Positions 11,261-20,275 of a stretch of DNA of 52,001 nucleotides are shown here, in pieces. This DNA comes from Prorocentrum cordatum. Lineage: Eukaryota > Sar > Dinophyceae > Prorocentrales > Prorocentraceae. The translations under genes were made by a program, and so were the position numbers. The notes below the pieces were generated by a model, which was given only the letters and a program-made list of their open reading frames with translations, searched no databases and was not told the DNA's origin. Where the stretch lies: positions 131,521 to 183,521 of the forward strand of contig CAUYUJ010019260.1 in NCBI GenBank assembly GCA_963575745.1. Reading direction: 5' to 3'. Position 1 is the stretch's first letter. Every line of letters begins with the position of its first letter.

Positions 11261-12545
11261 GCGGGGTGGCCCACCAAGTTCTAAGCATGCACCGAAGGAG
11301 TGGTATGAATGCGCATACAATCCTTCCACATGAAAGGGATGGGTGGTGCCATATGCTCCCTGCAACCTGCGTGTCCCCACGCTGACGCGCGCGGCAGAGG
11401 TGCAACATGCCTCGATATTCATGAAGCAAGAGGTGTACCGAGCGGGGGCACCTGCAGACGGCTCGAATGCAGCGTGGATTCGAGCTCAGAGCGCCGACGT
11501 GTCTGGCATGACATCCATTGGAGTTACGCCGAATGACGGGCTCTATGCGAACGACCCGTGGCGAAACCAGGCACAACAGATGCCTGTTCCCGCGGGGCAA
11601 CCCGCTGCGTTCGCGCCCATGAGCAGGGCCACGACCCCATTTGGCTCTCCGCGGAGTGCCGGGAGTGCAACCAGCTTGCAGGGCATATTCCAAAGCGTGG
11701 GGATGGATCCACGGCTCTACCATGCACTGCAGGAACCATCGCCCTTTGCATCTCCGCGTGCCGCTGCGGGCAACCTGCTTTCGTGGGTCAGGGGGCCGCC
11801 CAGAGGAACGACGGCCTATTGGGGCAGCAGCAGTGGATGAATGGGCGGATGCAGGAGGCCATGGAGAGCATGAGGCGGGCCGGAATTGACCTTCCGAACG
11901 CCAACTGGACTCCGCCGCAGGAGTGTGTTCCTGATGCTAAGCCATCGCCGGCCCATCCAAACAGGTATGGGTACAGACTGGCTATTTTTAGCCATCCGAC
12001 CTACGATCCGACGGCTGCCGAGAGGCCAGTGGCGCCGCGAGTGGATTCGCTTATGTTTCCTGATACTATGCGCAGACGACGGGGGTCCCTCGGGTCGGCA
12101 GCCAACCCGAAAACCCGTGCGTACGGGCGGCGGCTGGCGATTTCTATAGGTCCCAGCTGGCGCGGGGAGCTGGATACGAAGCCGGTATCTCTGGCAAGGT
12201 TCCCCACTGCGGGTACCTGGCAGCCCCTTTGGACCCCGCGCAGTGCTGAGCTGCTATTACCTGCATCAATGGGGGAGCTGCGTCCAGAAATATCGGCCAT
12301 CCACGAGGCGCAGCAGGCCAATCTCTCAATGCAACTTGCTCGCCAGCAGCTTATTCAGGCGCGACAAGCACGCCGCGTGATAAATCGTGCGGGGGCGCCC
12401 GCTGCTCCTCCAGCTGCGGGGCAACCCGCCACGAGCCTATCAGCAATGCTTGCGATGGGATCGATGCCTGTGGGGCCACCTATGGCACCTGCAGCCCCGC
12501 CTAGCCTCTACGAGGTGGGAGGGGGCACCCTTGAGCGGCAGGAGC
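11261..12545 (+). pseudogene. Proline/alanine-rich linker ORF between Tpt1-like and RING parts
   Basis: Coding-like sequence in two frames. 11343 to about 11770 includes A-G-A-P-A and A-G-Q-P-A. About 11780-12540 includes N-G-R-M-Q-E-A-M-E-S-M-R-R-A and a Gln/Ala/Arg-rich helix (Q-L-A-R-Q-Q-L-I-Q-A-R-Q-A-R-R). The frame change coincides with a shortened hairpin at 11766-11778 that lacks one base. No catalytic domain is recognised. It probably joined the Tpt1-like region to the RING region in one long protein, but that is inference. Confidence 0.4.
12389..12429 (+). repeat. Double hairpin (loops GGCG and GCAA)
   Basis: Two perfect 5-bp stems (GCGGG/CCCGC) at 12389-12402 and 12416-12429. The local frame reads A-G-A-P-A, a 4-residue spacer, then A-G-Q-P-A. 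Confidence 0.8.
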
Positions 12546-13058
12546 AGGCCGTCGGTAACACCGCCGATCATCAGTAACGGCGATTTCGCAAAGTGTGCCA
12601 TATGCCTCGAAGAGTTCGCGTGCCAAGACAAGATGTGGCGGCTCCAATGTGGTCATATCTTCCATGCGCAGTGTTGGGATCGGGAAGCTCGCGTGCACGT
12701 GGGGCGACAGCTGGAAGGTGCCCCAAGTGAGGCACCACGTGCCATTTGCAGAGGCGTAGGCCTTCTCGCAGCCGAGTTTCATTATGCCCTTGCTGGGGGG
12801 CGCAAGGCAGCGGATCGTCGTGAAGAGATATTCCGCGGGGCAAATGAAATTAGAGACCTACGTGAAGCGCTGAACCGCATCACCGCCATGATGGCAGGCA
12901 CTACACCTACTGCAGGGGCACCTGCTGCATTTGCGGGGCAACCTGCTGCACCTCCATGCGCGTGGTCAAGACCCGACAGCAACTGCGCCAGCTGCGGACG
13001 CGCAGATGCCGCTCGTATCCGAGTCAGTCACCAGTGCAGGGAAAGCCTGCTGCAATGA
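12530..13058 (+). pseudogene. RING-H2 finger fragment, last Cys pair damaged
   Basis: The frame holds C-A-I-C-L-E-E-F (first Cys at 12594, second at 12603) and then C-G-H-I-F-H-A-Q-C (last Cys at 12672). That gives six RING-H2 ligands with normal spacing. The final C-P-x-C pair appears as R-A-I-C-R-G, so ligand seven is missing. RING-H2 domains are usually E3 ubiquitin ligases; this one probably cannot bind its second zinc. A coiled segment (E-I-R-D-L-R-E-A-L-N-R-I) and a double AGAPA/AGQPA hairpin follow. It enters from the upstream linker by a frame change near 12545. Confidence 0.6.
12912..12946 (+). repeat. Double hairpin (loops GGCA and GCAA)
   Basis: GCAGG-GGCA-CCTGC at 12912-12925 has a fully compensated stem. 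GCGGG-GCAA-CCTGC at 12933-12946 has one G-T pair. The frame reads A-G-A-P-A then A-G-Q-P-A, downstream of the RING finger. Confidence 0.8.
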
Positions 13059-13077
13059 TGCCAGCAGGGTTACCTGC
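13036..13077 (+). repeat. Divergent hairpin pair at the 3' edge of the cluster
   Basis: GCAGG-GAAAG-CCTGC (13036-13050) and GCAGG-GTTA-CCTGC (13064-13077). Both stems are perfect but the loops differ from the main types. No further copies are seen downstream. Confidence 0.65.
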
Positions 13078-13139
13078 CAATGAGGCGTGGCTGAGACGCA
13101 TGGGGAGAGCCACAGAGGCAAGCGCACAATGGCTTCGCA

Positions 13140-13596
13140 CCCGCGTCTCATCCGCGTTTCTCCTCACCCCTCCTCCATCTTCTCCCTCGGCCTTCCTCGC
13201 CTCTCCTCCTCCACTCCTCCACGCTCATGCGCGCATTCGGCGCGCGCGCATGGCATGCGCACGCATGCACGCGCGCACTAGACGCGCACACGCATCAGAG
13301 GCACACGCATCGCGACACATAGCACGGCATCCACATGGCTCGCACGTCCGCACACAGCCGTGCACGTGTCATACATCACCCGCATTGAGGCACGCATCCG
13401 CATACTGCCGCACACACATCACACACATGCACGCGGCACACAACACACGCCACGCATGCACACACACACGCCCGCACACACACACACACTAACAACGCTA
13501 GTGCGCGCCTGGCGTGTTCACTGTATCATGCACCCAATACGTATGCCCCACATACAGGGCACCCACATGCGACACACGTCCAAATGCAGCCGCGTT
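13140..13596. repeat. TCC-rich then degenerate CA/CGCA repeat
   Basis: A short TCC/CTC-rich stretch is followed by CA-rich sequence (GCACGCATGCAC-like, then near-pure CA at about 13450-13488). No gene is seen. Confidence 0.7.
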
Positions 13597-14443
13597 CATG
13601 GCAGGCATGGCACTTTCTCGACACCAGAAGGGGGTGCGCAGGGGGTGGTCTCTCTCAGTGGTCTCTATCCGTCCCAGGGTCGCGGGGCGTGACAGGCGCT
13701 GCACTTTCTCTACACCACAGGGTGTGTGCAGGGGGTGGTCCCTCACCGTGGTCTCTATCCGTCCCAGGGTCGCGGGGCGCGGCTGGCGTGGCATTCTTCA
13801 CCACAAGAGGTGCGCAGTGGGTGGTCCCTGAGCGCGGCGTCTATGCGTCCCAGGGTCGCGGGGCGTGGCAGGCGCTGCACTTTCTCAGCGCCACAGGGGG
13901 TGCGTAGTGGGTGGTCCCTCACCGCGGCTTCTATCCGTCCCAGGGTTGCGGGGCGTGGCTAGCGTGGCATTTTCTCCGCATCGCAAGGGGTGCGTCGGGG
14001 ATGGTCCTTCTCCGTGGTCTCGATCCCTCCCAGGGTCGCGGGGCGTTGCAGGCGCTGCACTTTCTCCACGCCGCAGGATGTGCTCAGGGGGTGGTCTCTC
14101 GCCGTGATCTCTATCCGTACCAGGGTCGCGGGGCGTGGCAGGCGTGGCATTTTCTCCACACCACAGGGGGTGCGTAGTGGGTGGTCTCTCACCGCGGTCT
14201 TTATCCGTCCCATGGTCGCGGGGCGTCGCTGGCGTGGCATTTTCTCCACATCGCAAGGGGTGTGCAGGGTGTGGTCCCTCACCGCGGTCTCTATCCGTCC
14301 CAGGGTCGCGTGGCGTGCCAGGCGTGGCATTTTCTCGACACCAGAGGGGGTGCGAAGGGGGTGGTCCCTCGCCGTGGTCTCTATCCGCCCCAGGGTCGCG
14401 GGGCGTGGCAGGTGTTGTATTTTCTCTGCACTACAAGGGGCGC
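13597..14443 (+). repeat. 90-bp minisatellite, left array (about nine units)
   Basis: Tandem units of roughly 90 bp, each with GTCCCAGGGTCGCGGGGCGTGG-like sequence, then a TTTTCTCCACACCACA-like part and GGGGTGCGTAGGGGGTGGTC-like part. Overlapping open frames (R-G-W-S-L-x-V-V-S-I-R-P-R-V-A-G-R) are shadows. The same unit in the same orientation resumes at 19594, on the other side of the LINE. Confidence 0.92.
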
Positions 14444-14500
14444 CCCTCTGGATTAATCAAGACTGGCTCAAGGGGCGCCCCGCTGGATTAATCCAGCCCC
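14434..14500. repeat. Duplicated GGGGCGCCCC block with 14-bp palindrome
   Basis: CAAGGGGCGCCCC followed by CTGGATTAATC occurs twice, about 35 bp apart. The second copy completes a perfect palindrome, CTGGATTAATCCAG (14483-14496). It forms the extreme 5' end of the LINE or its insertion edge. Confidence 0.75.
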
Positions 14501-14654
14501 CCAGGATTAATCCCAGTCTCATCCCAAGTACCATGCCAACTCCGAGTGCCATGCTCACATTTTCTCACTCATCACCTTGATTCGAGATTACACCCGTGTC
14601 CGAGGCAGTCTTTATACACTTCGCTCTTCCCTAACACCACCCCTGTGGGCTGCG

Positions 14655-15845
14655 ATGTCTTCTTCGGGTGGGCGCATGCCGGGTGCCCCTGTGCGACAGT
14701 CCTTCGCTGCAGAGACGCGCGGCATCGCTTCTCCATCGTCTCCACCATCTACAGCACCTAAAGCTAAAGCTGCTCGCGCCAGGGGCCCGCTGAACGAGAT
14801 GGACGGCATGGGGATGGAAGCCCCAGCACTGGCGTAATCATCTCGAGCAGCAGCTGATTCACATCAACCTCCGGCTGGCGGGGCCGAGTCTCAAGTACAT
14901 GCACGCCAGCATGACTTCCAAATGAGCCTCATGACAGCGTCGGACGCTGGACTTACGGCGGCGACCTTCGAGGCCGTTCTCAACGAGCATTTGGGCCCTA
15001 TCAAAAACGACATCCGAGCGATCAAGCAGCACGGTGGCTCGCAGGACGACTTGCGGAAGGCTGCGGACCCTTTGCGCAAAGATTTCGGGGAGTTGCAAGA
15101 TGCGGTAAACAATGATATTGAAGATCTGCAAATACGTACTACTAACATGGAGAACGCTACAGAGGAGATGCGGACAGATATGGCAAGCTTGGCAACTACA
15201 CCGAGACCTCATGCTGGAACATCTCAAGCAGCTTCGCAAGGTACGACAAACGCTTACCACTACCATGGCAAACGTGTTATCACAGCGGTCATTGGCAACC
15301 GTGTGAATTTTGATTTCATCGCCGCGGCATGCACATTTATCAGAGAGCAGTTATCTTCAATGCAAGCCCCAATCACGAATAATATTTACGCGAAAGGGGA
15401 ATTCAAAGATTTTGCATTTGCCGAGTTCGACAGCATGCTCGACCGAGATACGGCGGTCGCTCTTCTACGCAGCGGCGACGTTCAGCGTGGGAGTAAACTG
15501 ATTTGGGCAACCCAAGACGGAGAACCAGCCGACCGTGCGGCCCGTAACTATTGCCTTGGGGTGAAACACTTGCTCAAAAACGACCTGCATAATCCACGCG
15601 CCATCAGGGTATCAGAGGAAGCGCCTTACACACCAGAAGTTGGAGGGCAGTTGGCTTTGCCGGTGAATGTACACAACGTGGCATTCGAGACGGCGTGGGG
15701 AGACATTTGGCAGGCTTGGGGCGATCTGCAAAACCACCCCAAACTTGCAGAATTGACAACAAAATGCAATGACATCATTCATCGAGCAGCTCAGGGGCAA
15801 AAATCCGGAGCAAAAGGAGCGTCCAAAGGCGCATCGTCAAAATAA
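14655..15845 (+). pseudogene. LINE ORF1 protein (coiled-coil, RRM-like), one stop
   Basis: The ATG at 14655 opens a frame that runs to 15845 with a single TAA at 14835-14837, about 60 codons in. After the stop the reading continues in the same frame. The part from 14922 has an amphipathic helical stretch (D-D-L-R-K-A-A-D-P-L-R-K-D-F, E-D-L-Q-I-R-T-T-N-M-E-N), consistent with a coiled coil at residues about 20-90 of that piece. A region with beta-alpha character follows (K-D-F-A-F-A-E-F, L-L-R-S-G-D-V), consistent with an RRM-like fold, and a K/G/A/S-rich tail ends the frame. ORF1 proteins bind element RNA in the RNP. No Cys-based knuckle is present. Confidence 0.7.
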
Positions 15846-16150
15846 GACGCACGGCAGGCGTTGGCTACATCTTCCACGTCACGGACTTGTCTGCCCAGTG
15901 CTGGAGCCGAGTTGGGAAAGCAAGTTTTTATATTTCGTGATGTCCGCGTCCAGCGCGCGACAATTCTTGACATCGATGCACTTTCGAACGTTGGCCCTAC
16001 TTCTACATCGCCGACTCTCTTGTCCAACTCCGTCCCGGCTTCTGGGAGAGGGCAAAGCTACCTACCCCCGACAGTTTCACCCACTCTACCCGTGCGTCCA
16101 AGATCTTCTTCGTTACCTTTCCACGGACAGCCCCGCCAGCACGCGCGCGC

Positions 16151-17722
16151 ATGAACGTTGACGACGGCGCCAGCACCGAAGGCGACAATGTATCTTTGGA
16201 GCGTATTTACGATAGGTGCAATTCTGGTTCAATGCGAGAACGCTCAAGTTCTATCAACATCGACGACGATGCAGTTCCCGAGCTCGGCCCTGCATCTACT
16301 TTTCGTGGTTCTGCCAGGATGGGCAAAGATACCATCGCGGACCGAGACGCCATAGACAAGCAGTGTCCGACTACATCTTCGAGCAATGCTGCGCCCCCCG
16401 TGGCGTCTTCTGTTCCATCGCCCCACCTTGGAAGACGCGCCGAGTTTGGCGAATCTACCAACGCTGACCCTCCACGAGCTTCTTCCTCCCATTCTCTTCA
16501 AAACCCTCCCGGATGGAACACGCAGAGACAGTTGTGCATTCCGTGCCACATCAACCGCATCGGCACTTGGAAGGTTGAAGGCCTCCGAGGTGATTCAATC
16601 ATCAAACTCGACGAGCTTATCCAGAGCATGCTGTATCGCGACATACACGTTTTACGCATTCAGGATACACATTTGTACGGGGCGGAATACTACATGAAAA
16701 ACGATTTCAATATCTTCTTATCTGGCAGCTTGGATTTTGAAGCTCGCCCCTGCGCAGGGGTTGGCTTCCTGGTGAACTCAAAAATCCTCAAGTCCATTGT
16801 CGCCTTCAAGGCCTGCTCAGACAGGTTGGCCACACTCCGAATAAAGGTTCGAGGAGGGATGCTGACCTTGATCGCCGCATATGCCCCTCAGAGCGGCCTG
16901 GACTACGAGAGGCGCCAAGCCTTCCACTACGAGCTGCAGGACCTCATCCGGGCTACGACTACGCACAGGAAGACCATGGCTTTTGGGGGCTTCAACGCGC
17001 AACTTCTGCGGCAAGGGCCGGGAGAAGAGGATGTGATTGGGGCTCATGTGTTCAGGAACCTCCCTGGGACTCCCCATCGCAATGAAGCTATCAATGGGAG
17101 TGCCAGTGCACAGTTATCTAACCGGCAACTGCTCTTGGAAAATTGCGTGGCTTACGACCTCGCCATTGCGAGCGCTTTCTTTGACCGCCCCGATTCGATG
17201 AAAGTCACGTGCCGGAGCTTGGGAGTCAATCCAATGGACAACAACATTACGACGTCAACATTCTCTCATATAGATCACGTATTATGCCATCAAGCAATGA
17301 TCGACACCATCACGGACTGTTGGAGCAGCCGCACAGACGCATTAAATAGTCGGCATTTCCTTTTGGTTGCGGACATGCACATAGAGTTCGAAACGCAGCA
17401 GAAACAACCTATGCAGAGAGTGGACGTGCGGGGTTTACGCGACTTGGAAACGCAACGCAGATGTTCGAACGCATTTGTAAACGCAATGCTACCGCGGGAA
17501 GCCGCCAACAACTTGGACACCGCAGCAGCCGATCTACAACGTGCCTTTGCTGAAGCAGCAGCTGTCTTGCCGGTTTCGCGATCTGCAGCGAAACGCCCAT
17601 GGGCGAGCCAGGGTGCACTCGACTTGATTGCTGAACGCGGCGCTTGCCGGCGAGCTGGGGATCACGATCATGAGAAACGACTTCGCATCTTGATGGGAAA
17701 ATCTGGTCAGAAAGACCGATAA
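16151..17722 (+). pseudogene. LINE ORF2, AP-like endonuclease part
   Basis: A frame of 523 codons from ATG 16151. The first ~130 residues are a variable S/D-rich leader. The exonuclease-endonuclease-phosphatase domain spans about residues 136-410: G-T-W-K-V-E-G-L, then V-L-R-I-Q-D-T-H (the family usually has Q-E-T-H), then L-I-A-A-Y-A-P, then G-G-F-N-A (usually G-D-[FL]-N-A), then S-H-I-D-H-V-L. The Asp of the GDxN motif is Gly (near 16987), which should abolish cutting. The frame ends at TAA 17720-17722, but the next codons (A-W-L-H-D-L-A-K-S-G-N-W) continue the protein in the same frame, so this is an internal stop. Confidence 0.82.
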
Positions 17723-18828
17723 GCATGGTTACACGATCTTGCTAAGAGTGGGAATTGGGATGCTGTTCGACACTTGCGGAAGCCAAAGAAAAGACAACAT
17801 GCTATTATACAGCGCCCTGATGGCGCTCCAGCCGGCACGGAACAACGAGCTGACGTGATAGCGGACTATTTTGAGAACAAGCGCTGGGGGTGCAAATTTC
17901 GGGGCACATGCCCAGATCATAATGCACTTTTGGGTGGCGCACTTCCTGTGGACACTTCTCCTTTTACCACCAGTGAGTTGAAGACAGTACTGCAAAAACT
18001 CAAGAAAGGGAAGGCCGCGGGCCCAGGCGATATCCCGCCAGATGTCTGGGAAATCTTGGGGTCAGATTCTATTGCGTGCGACATGTTGTCGGACGTGTGT
18101 CAGAAGTGCTGGGGGCACAAATCGATTACAGAAGTATGGAGACGCTCGCATGTGGTTTTGCTCTTCAAAAAGGGAAGTGCGGCCTTACCGGCAAACTACA
18201 GGCCTACCTCATTATTACCAGTCGGATATAAAGTATTAGCAGCACTTCTTCACCGGTGCCTGGTTCAGGGCGGATCAGAGCCTCGCTTGCGACAATCGCA
18301 ATATGGGTTCAGACCAGGGAAAGGAACCGAAGACGCGCTAATGTTAGTGAGGCGTATGGTCGACGCTGCGCACTTGGACAACGACGGGGGGCTTTCTCTA
18401 CTCATGCTTGACTGGGCCAAAACATTTGATAGGATCAAGCCGGACTGCATGTGTGGCGCGCTTCTACGTTTCGGGGTTCCTTCCCCCATGGTTCAGCTTA
18501 TAAGGTCAATCTACGCGGCAAGATATTTTACCATTCTGGACCGCGCTGGCACGTCATCGGAAAGAAAACAGCGTGCAGGCAAGGATGCCCATCTGTCGCC
18601 CTACTTATTTTTCATCATTCAAAGTGTGATGCTGGACGACGTATTTCGCACTGTTGACCTCCAAACAAAACCGGCATTTGTAGTGGCGCGTGATATCCTT
18701 TACGCTGATGACACGCTGCTTATTTCACGACGCGTCGCAAACTTGACTGGCCTTTTGGCGGCACTTGTTGCTGAAGGAGAAAAGTACGGGCTGGAATTGA
18801 ATTGGGAGAAAAAACAGCGCAAATGAAT
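17723..18828 (+). pseudogene. LINE ORF2, reverse transcriptase part
   Basis: Same frame as the endonuclease. Visible RT motifs: N-Y-R-P-T-S-L-L-P-V, Q-Y-G-F-R-P-G-K-G-T, motif A L-D-W-A-K-T-F-D (catalytic Asp at residue 213 counted from 17774), and motif C Y-A-D-D at residues 310-313. Motif B should read R-Q-G-C-P-L-S-P. Here R-Q-G-C-P appears only in another frame (near 18577-18592), while L-S-P-Y-L-F remains in the main frame. Two compensating small indels therefore scramble motif B. Near 18810, in a run of six A, the reading shifts frame. The enzyme would prime cDNA synthesis from nicked target DNA in an active copy. Confidence 0.88.
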
Positions 18829-19359
18829 ATTTCAACGGGCAGCAGAATTCCCAGGCCGACCGGCGAGCCAATCAAAACTGTCCGCGAAGCCATCTACCTC
18901 GGGGGGCTGATCACGCGCGACGGGAAGGCGACGACGGAGGTGACCAGGCGATTGGGGGAAGCGACGAAGACTTTCAAGCAATTGGACCGGATATGAGCCC
19001 ACGCGTCAATGGGAAGAAAGCGGAAATACATAATACATTCCAGCTGCGTACTCAGCAAGCTTATGTATTCTTTGGATTCTGTATGGTTGCTCAAAGCAGA
19101 CAGGTCCAAATTGGACAGCTTTCATTGCAAATGCTTGCGACGCATACTTGGTATTCCCCACTCGTTGATTTCTCGCGTTCGCAACGATGAAGTATTGCAG
19201 TGAGCGTCGTCGACGCCATTATTTGAGTCTCTGAAGGAACGCCAAATAGATCTGTACAATACAATGGCCAGGTCCCCGGACCCTTCCCTGATCACGCCGC
19301 CGGAAACGAGGGCGCCCGCGACAGCAGTGGGCGACTTCAGTGTACGATTTGTTTCGTGA
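18802..19359 (+). pseudogene. LINE ORF2, C-terminal region with two in-frame TGA
   Basis: The frame opens with E-K-T-A-Q-M-N-I, holds A-I-Y-L-G-G-L-I-T-R-D-G, and after TGA 18994-18996 continues with A-H-A-S and L-D-S-V-W-L-L-K-A-D. C-L-R-R-I-L-G-I-P follows. A second TGA at 19201-19203 is followed by F-E-S-L-K-E-R-Q-I-D-L-Y up to the final TGA at 19357-19359. This is the thumb and post-RT part of non-LTR ORF2. The first TGA probably replaces a Trp codon. Confidence 0.75.
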
Positions 19360-19593
19360 GTAACTTCAAACCGCACGCTCCTCGTCCCCCCCCCTCCCCC
19401 CTCTCTCCTTCCTCCCCCTCCTGCTCCCCTCTCGTTTCCTGCGTCAGTCGTGAGACGCTCCATTTTTTCTGCTTCACAGTCGAGCCTCTGTGTTCACGCA
19501 ATCCATCTGCAAAATCTCCCTTGCATTGTCACGAAGACTGCCAATTGTGCATTCTTCTGCCCACGCGTCCTTCCGGATGCTCGGCTCAGCCAT

Positions 19594-20275
19594 GCCACAC
19601 AAGGGGTGCGTAGGGTGTGGTCCTTCACTGTGGTCTCTATCCGTCCCAGGGTCGCGTGGCTTGGCAAGAGTGGTATTTTCTCGACACCAGAGGGGGTGCG
19701 TAGGGGGTGGTCCGTCTCCGTGGTCTCTATCCGTCCCAGGGTCGCGTGGCTTGGCAAGAGTGGTATTTTCTCGACACCAGAGGGGGTGCGTAGGGGGTGG
19801 TCCGTCTCCGTGGTCTCTATCCGGCCCAGGGTCGCGGGGCGTGGCAGGCGTGGCACTTTCTCCGCACCACAAGAGGTGCGTAGGGGGTGGTCCCTCTCCG
19901 TCCCAGGGTCGCGGGGCGTGGCAGGCGCGGCACTTTCTTCACACCACACGGGGTGTGGCGGGGGTGGTCCTTCACTGTGGTCCTCTATCCGTCCCAGGGT
20001 CGCGGGGCGTGGCAGGAGTGGCATTTTCTCCACACCACATGGGGTGCGTAGGGGATGGTCCTTCTCCGTGGTTTCTATCCGTCCCAGGGTCGCGGGGTGC
20101 GACAGGCGTTGCGGTTTCTCCACACCACAGGGGGTGCGTAGGGGGTGGTCCTTCACCGCGGTCTCTATCCGTCTCAGGGTCGCGGGGCGTGGCAGGCCTG
20201 GTATTTTCTCCAAACCACCGGGGGTGCGCAGGGGCAGGTCTCGTCTCGGCTCCCAAGGCGTGGCAGGCGTCAACA
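19594..20275 (+). repeat. 90-bp minisatellite, right array (about seven units)
   Basis: Same unit and orientation as 13597-14443. One unit near 19885-19920 lacks an internal block of about 15 bp. Frames through it (19450-20355 and others) are shadows. Confidence 0.92.

Larger units (their letters stand above)
7260..13077 (+). repeat. Dispersed 14-nt hairpin family, AGQPA/AGAPA coding
   Basis: Small hairpins, most with 5-bp stem GCRGG/CCYGC and a 4-nt loop. Loop GCAA: 7260-7273, 8136-8149, 8328-8341, 10172-10185, 11592-11605, 12416-12429, 12933-12946. Loop GGCA or GGCG: 9626-9639, 10160-10173, 11442-11455, 12389-12402, 12912-12925. Variants: 9599-9612 (GGAA), 11766-11778 (one base short), 13036-13050 (GAAAG), 13064-13077 (GTTA); imperfect copies at about 8204-8217 and 9229-9245. 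Stems vary in a paired way (GCAGG with CCTGC, GCGGG with CCCGC, or a G-T wobble). Most read A-G-Q-P-A or A-G-A-P-A in the local coding frame. None was seen in the rest of the window. Confidence 0.8.
14444..19593 (+). mobile_element. LINE (non-LTR retrotransposon), full length but inactivated
   Basis: About 5.15 kb with ORF1 (14655-15845) and ORF2 (endonuclease from 16151, RT from 17723, C-terminal region to 19359). It sits inside the 90-bp minisatellite. The left array stops in GCACTACAAGGGGCGC (14428-14443) and the right array restarts in GCCACACAAGGGGTGC (19594-19609), the same point of the unit. That fits insertion into an existing array with a target-site duplication of about 15 bp. No poly-A tail is seen. 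ORF1 has one stop and ORF2 several lesions, so the copy is dead, yet most of the protein is still readable, suggesting moderate age. Confidence 0.85.

Noticed and set aside
11592-12429. Hairpins read as bacterial-type terminators
   Set aside because: Stems are only 5 bp, no T-run follows, and they sit inside coding frames of a eukaryotic nucleus.
13597-14443. CRISPR-like array (regular 90-bp repeats)
   Set aside because: There are no short repeats separated by unique spacers; the whole unit repeats, and the genome is eukaryotic.
13597-20275. tRNA- or 5S-derived SINE units inside the 90-bp repeat
   Set aside because: I looked for A-box and B-box patterns in the unit and found no convincing pair.
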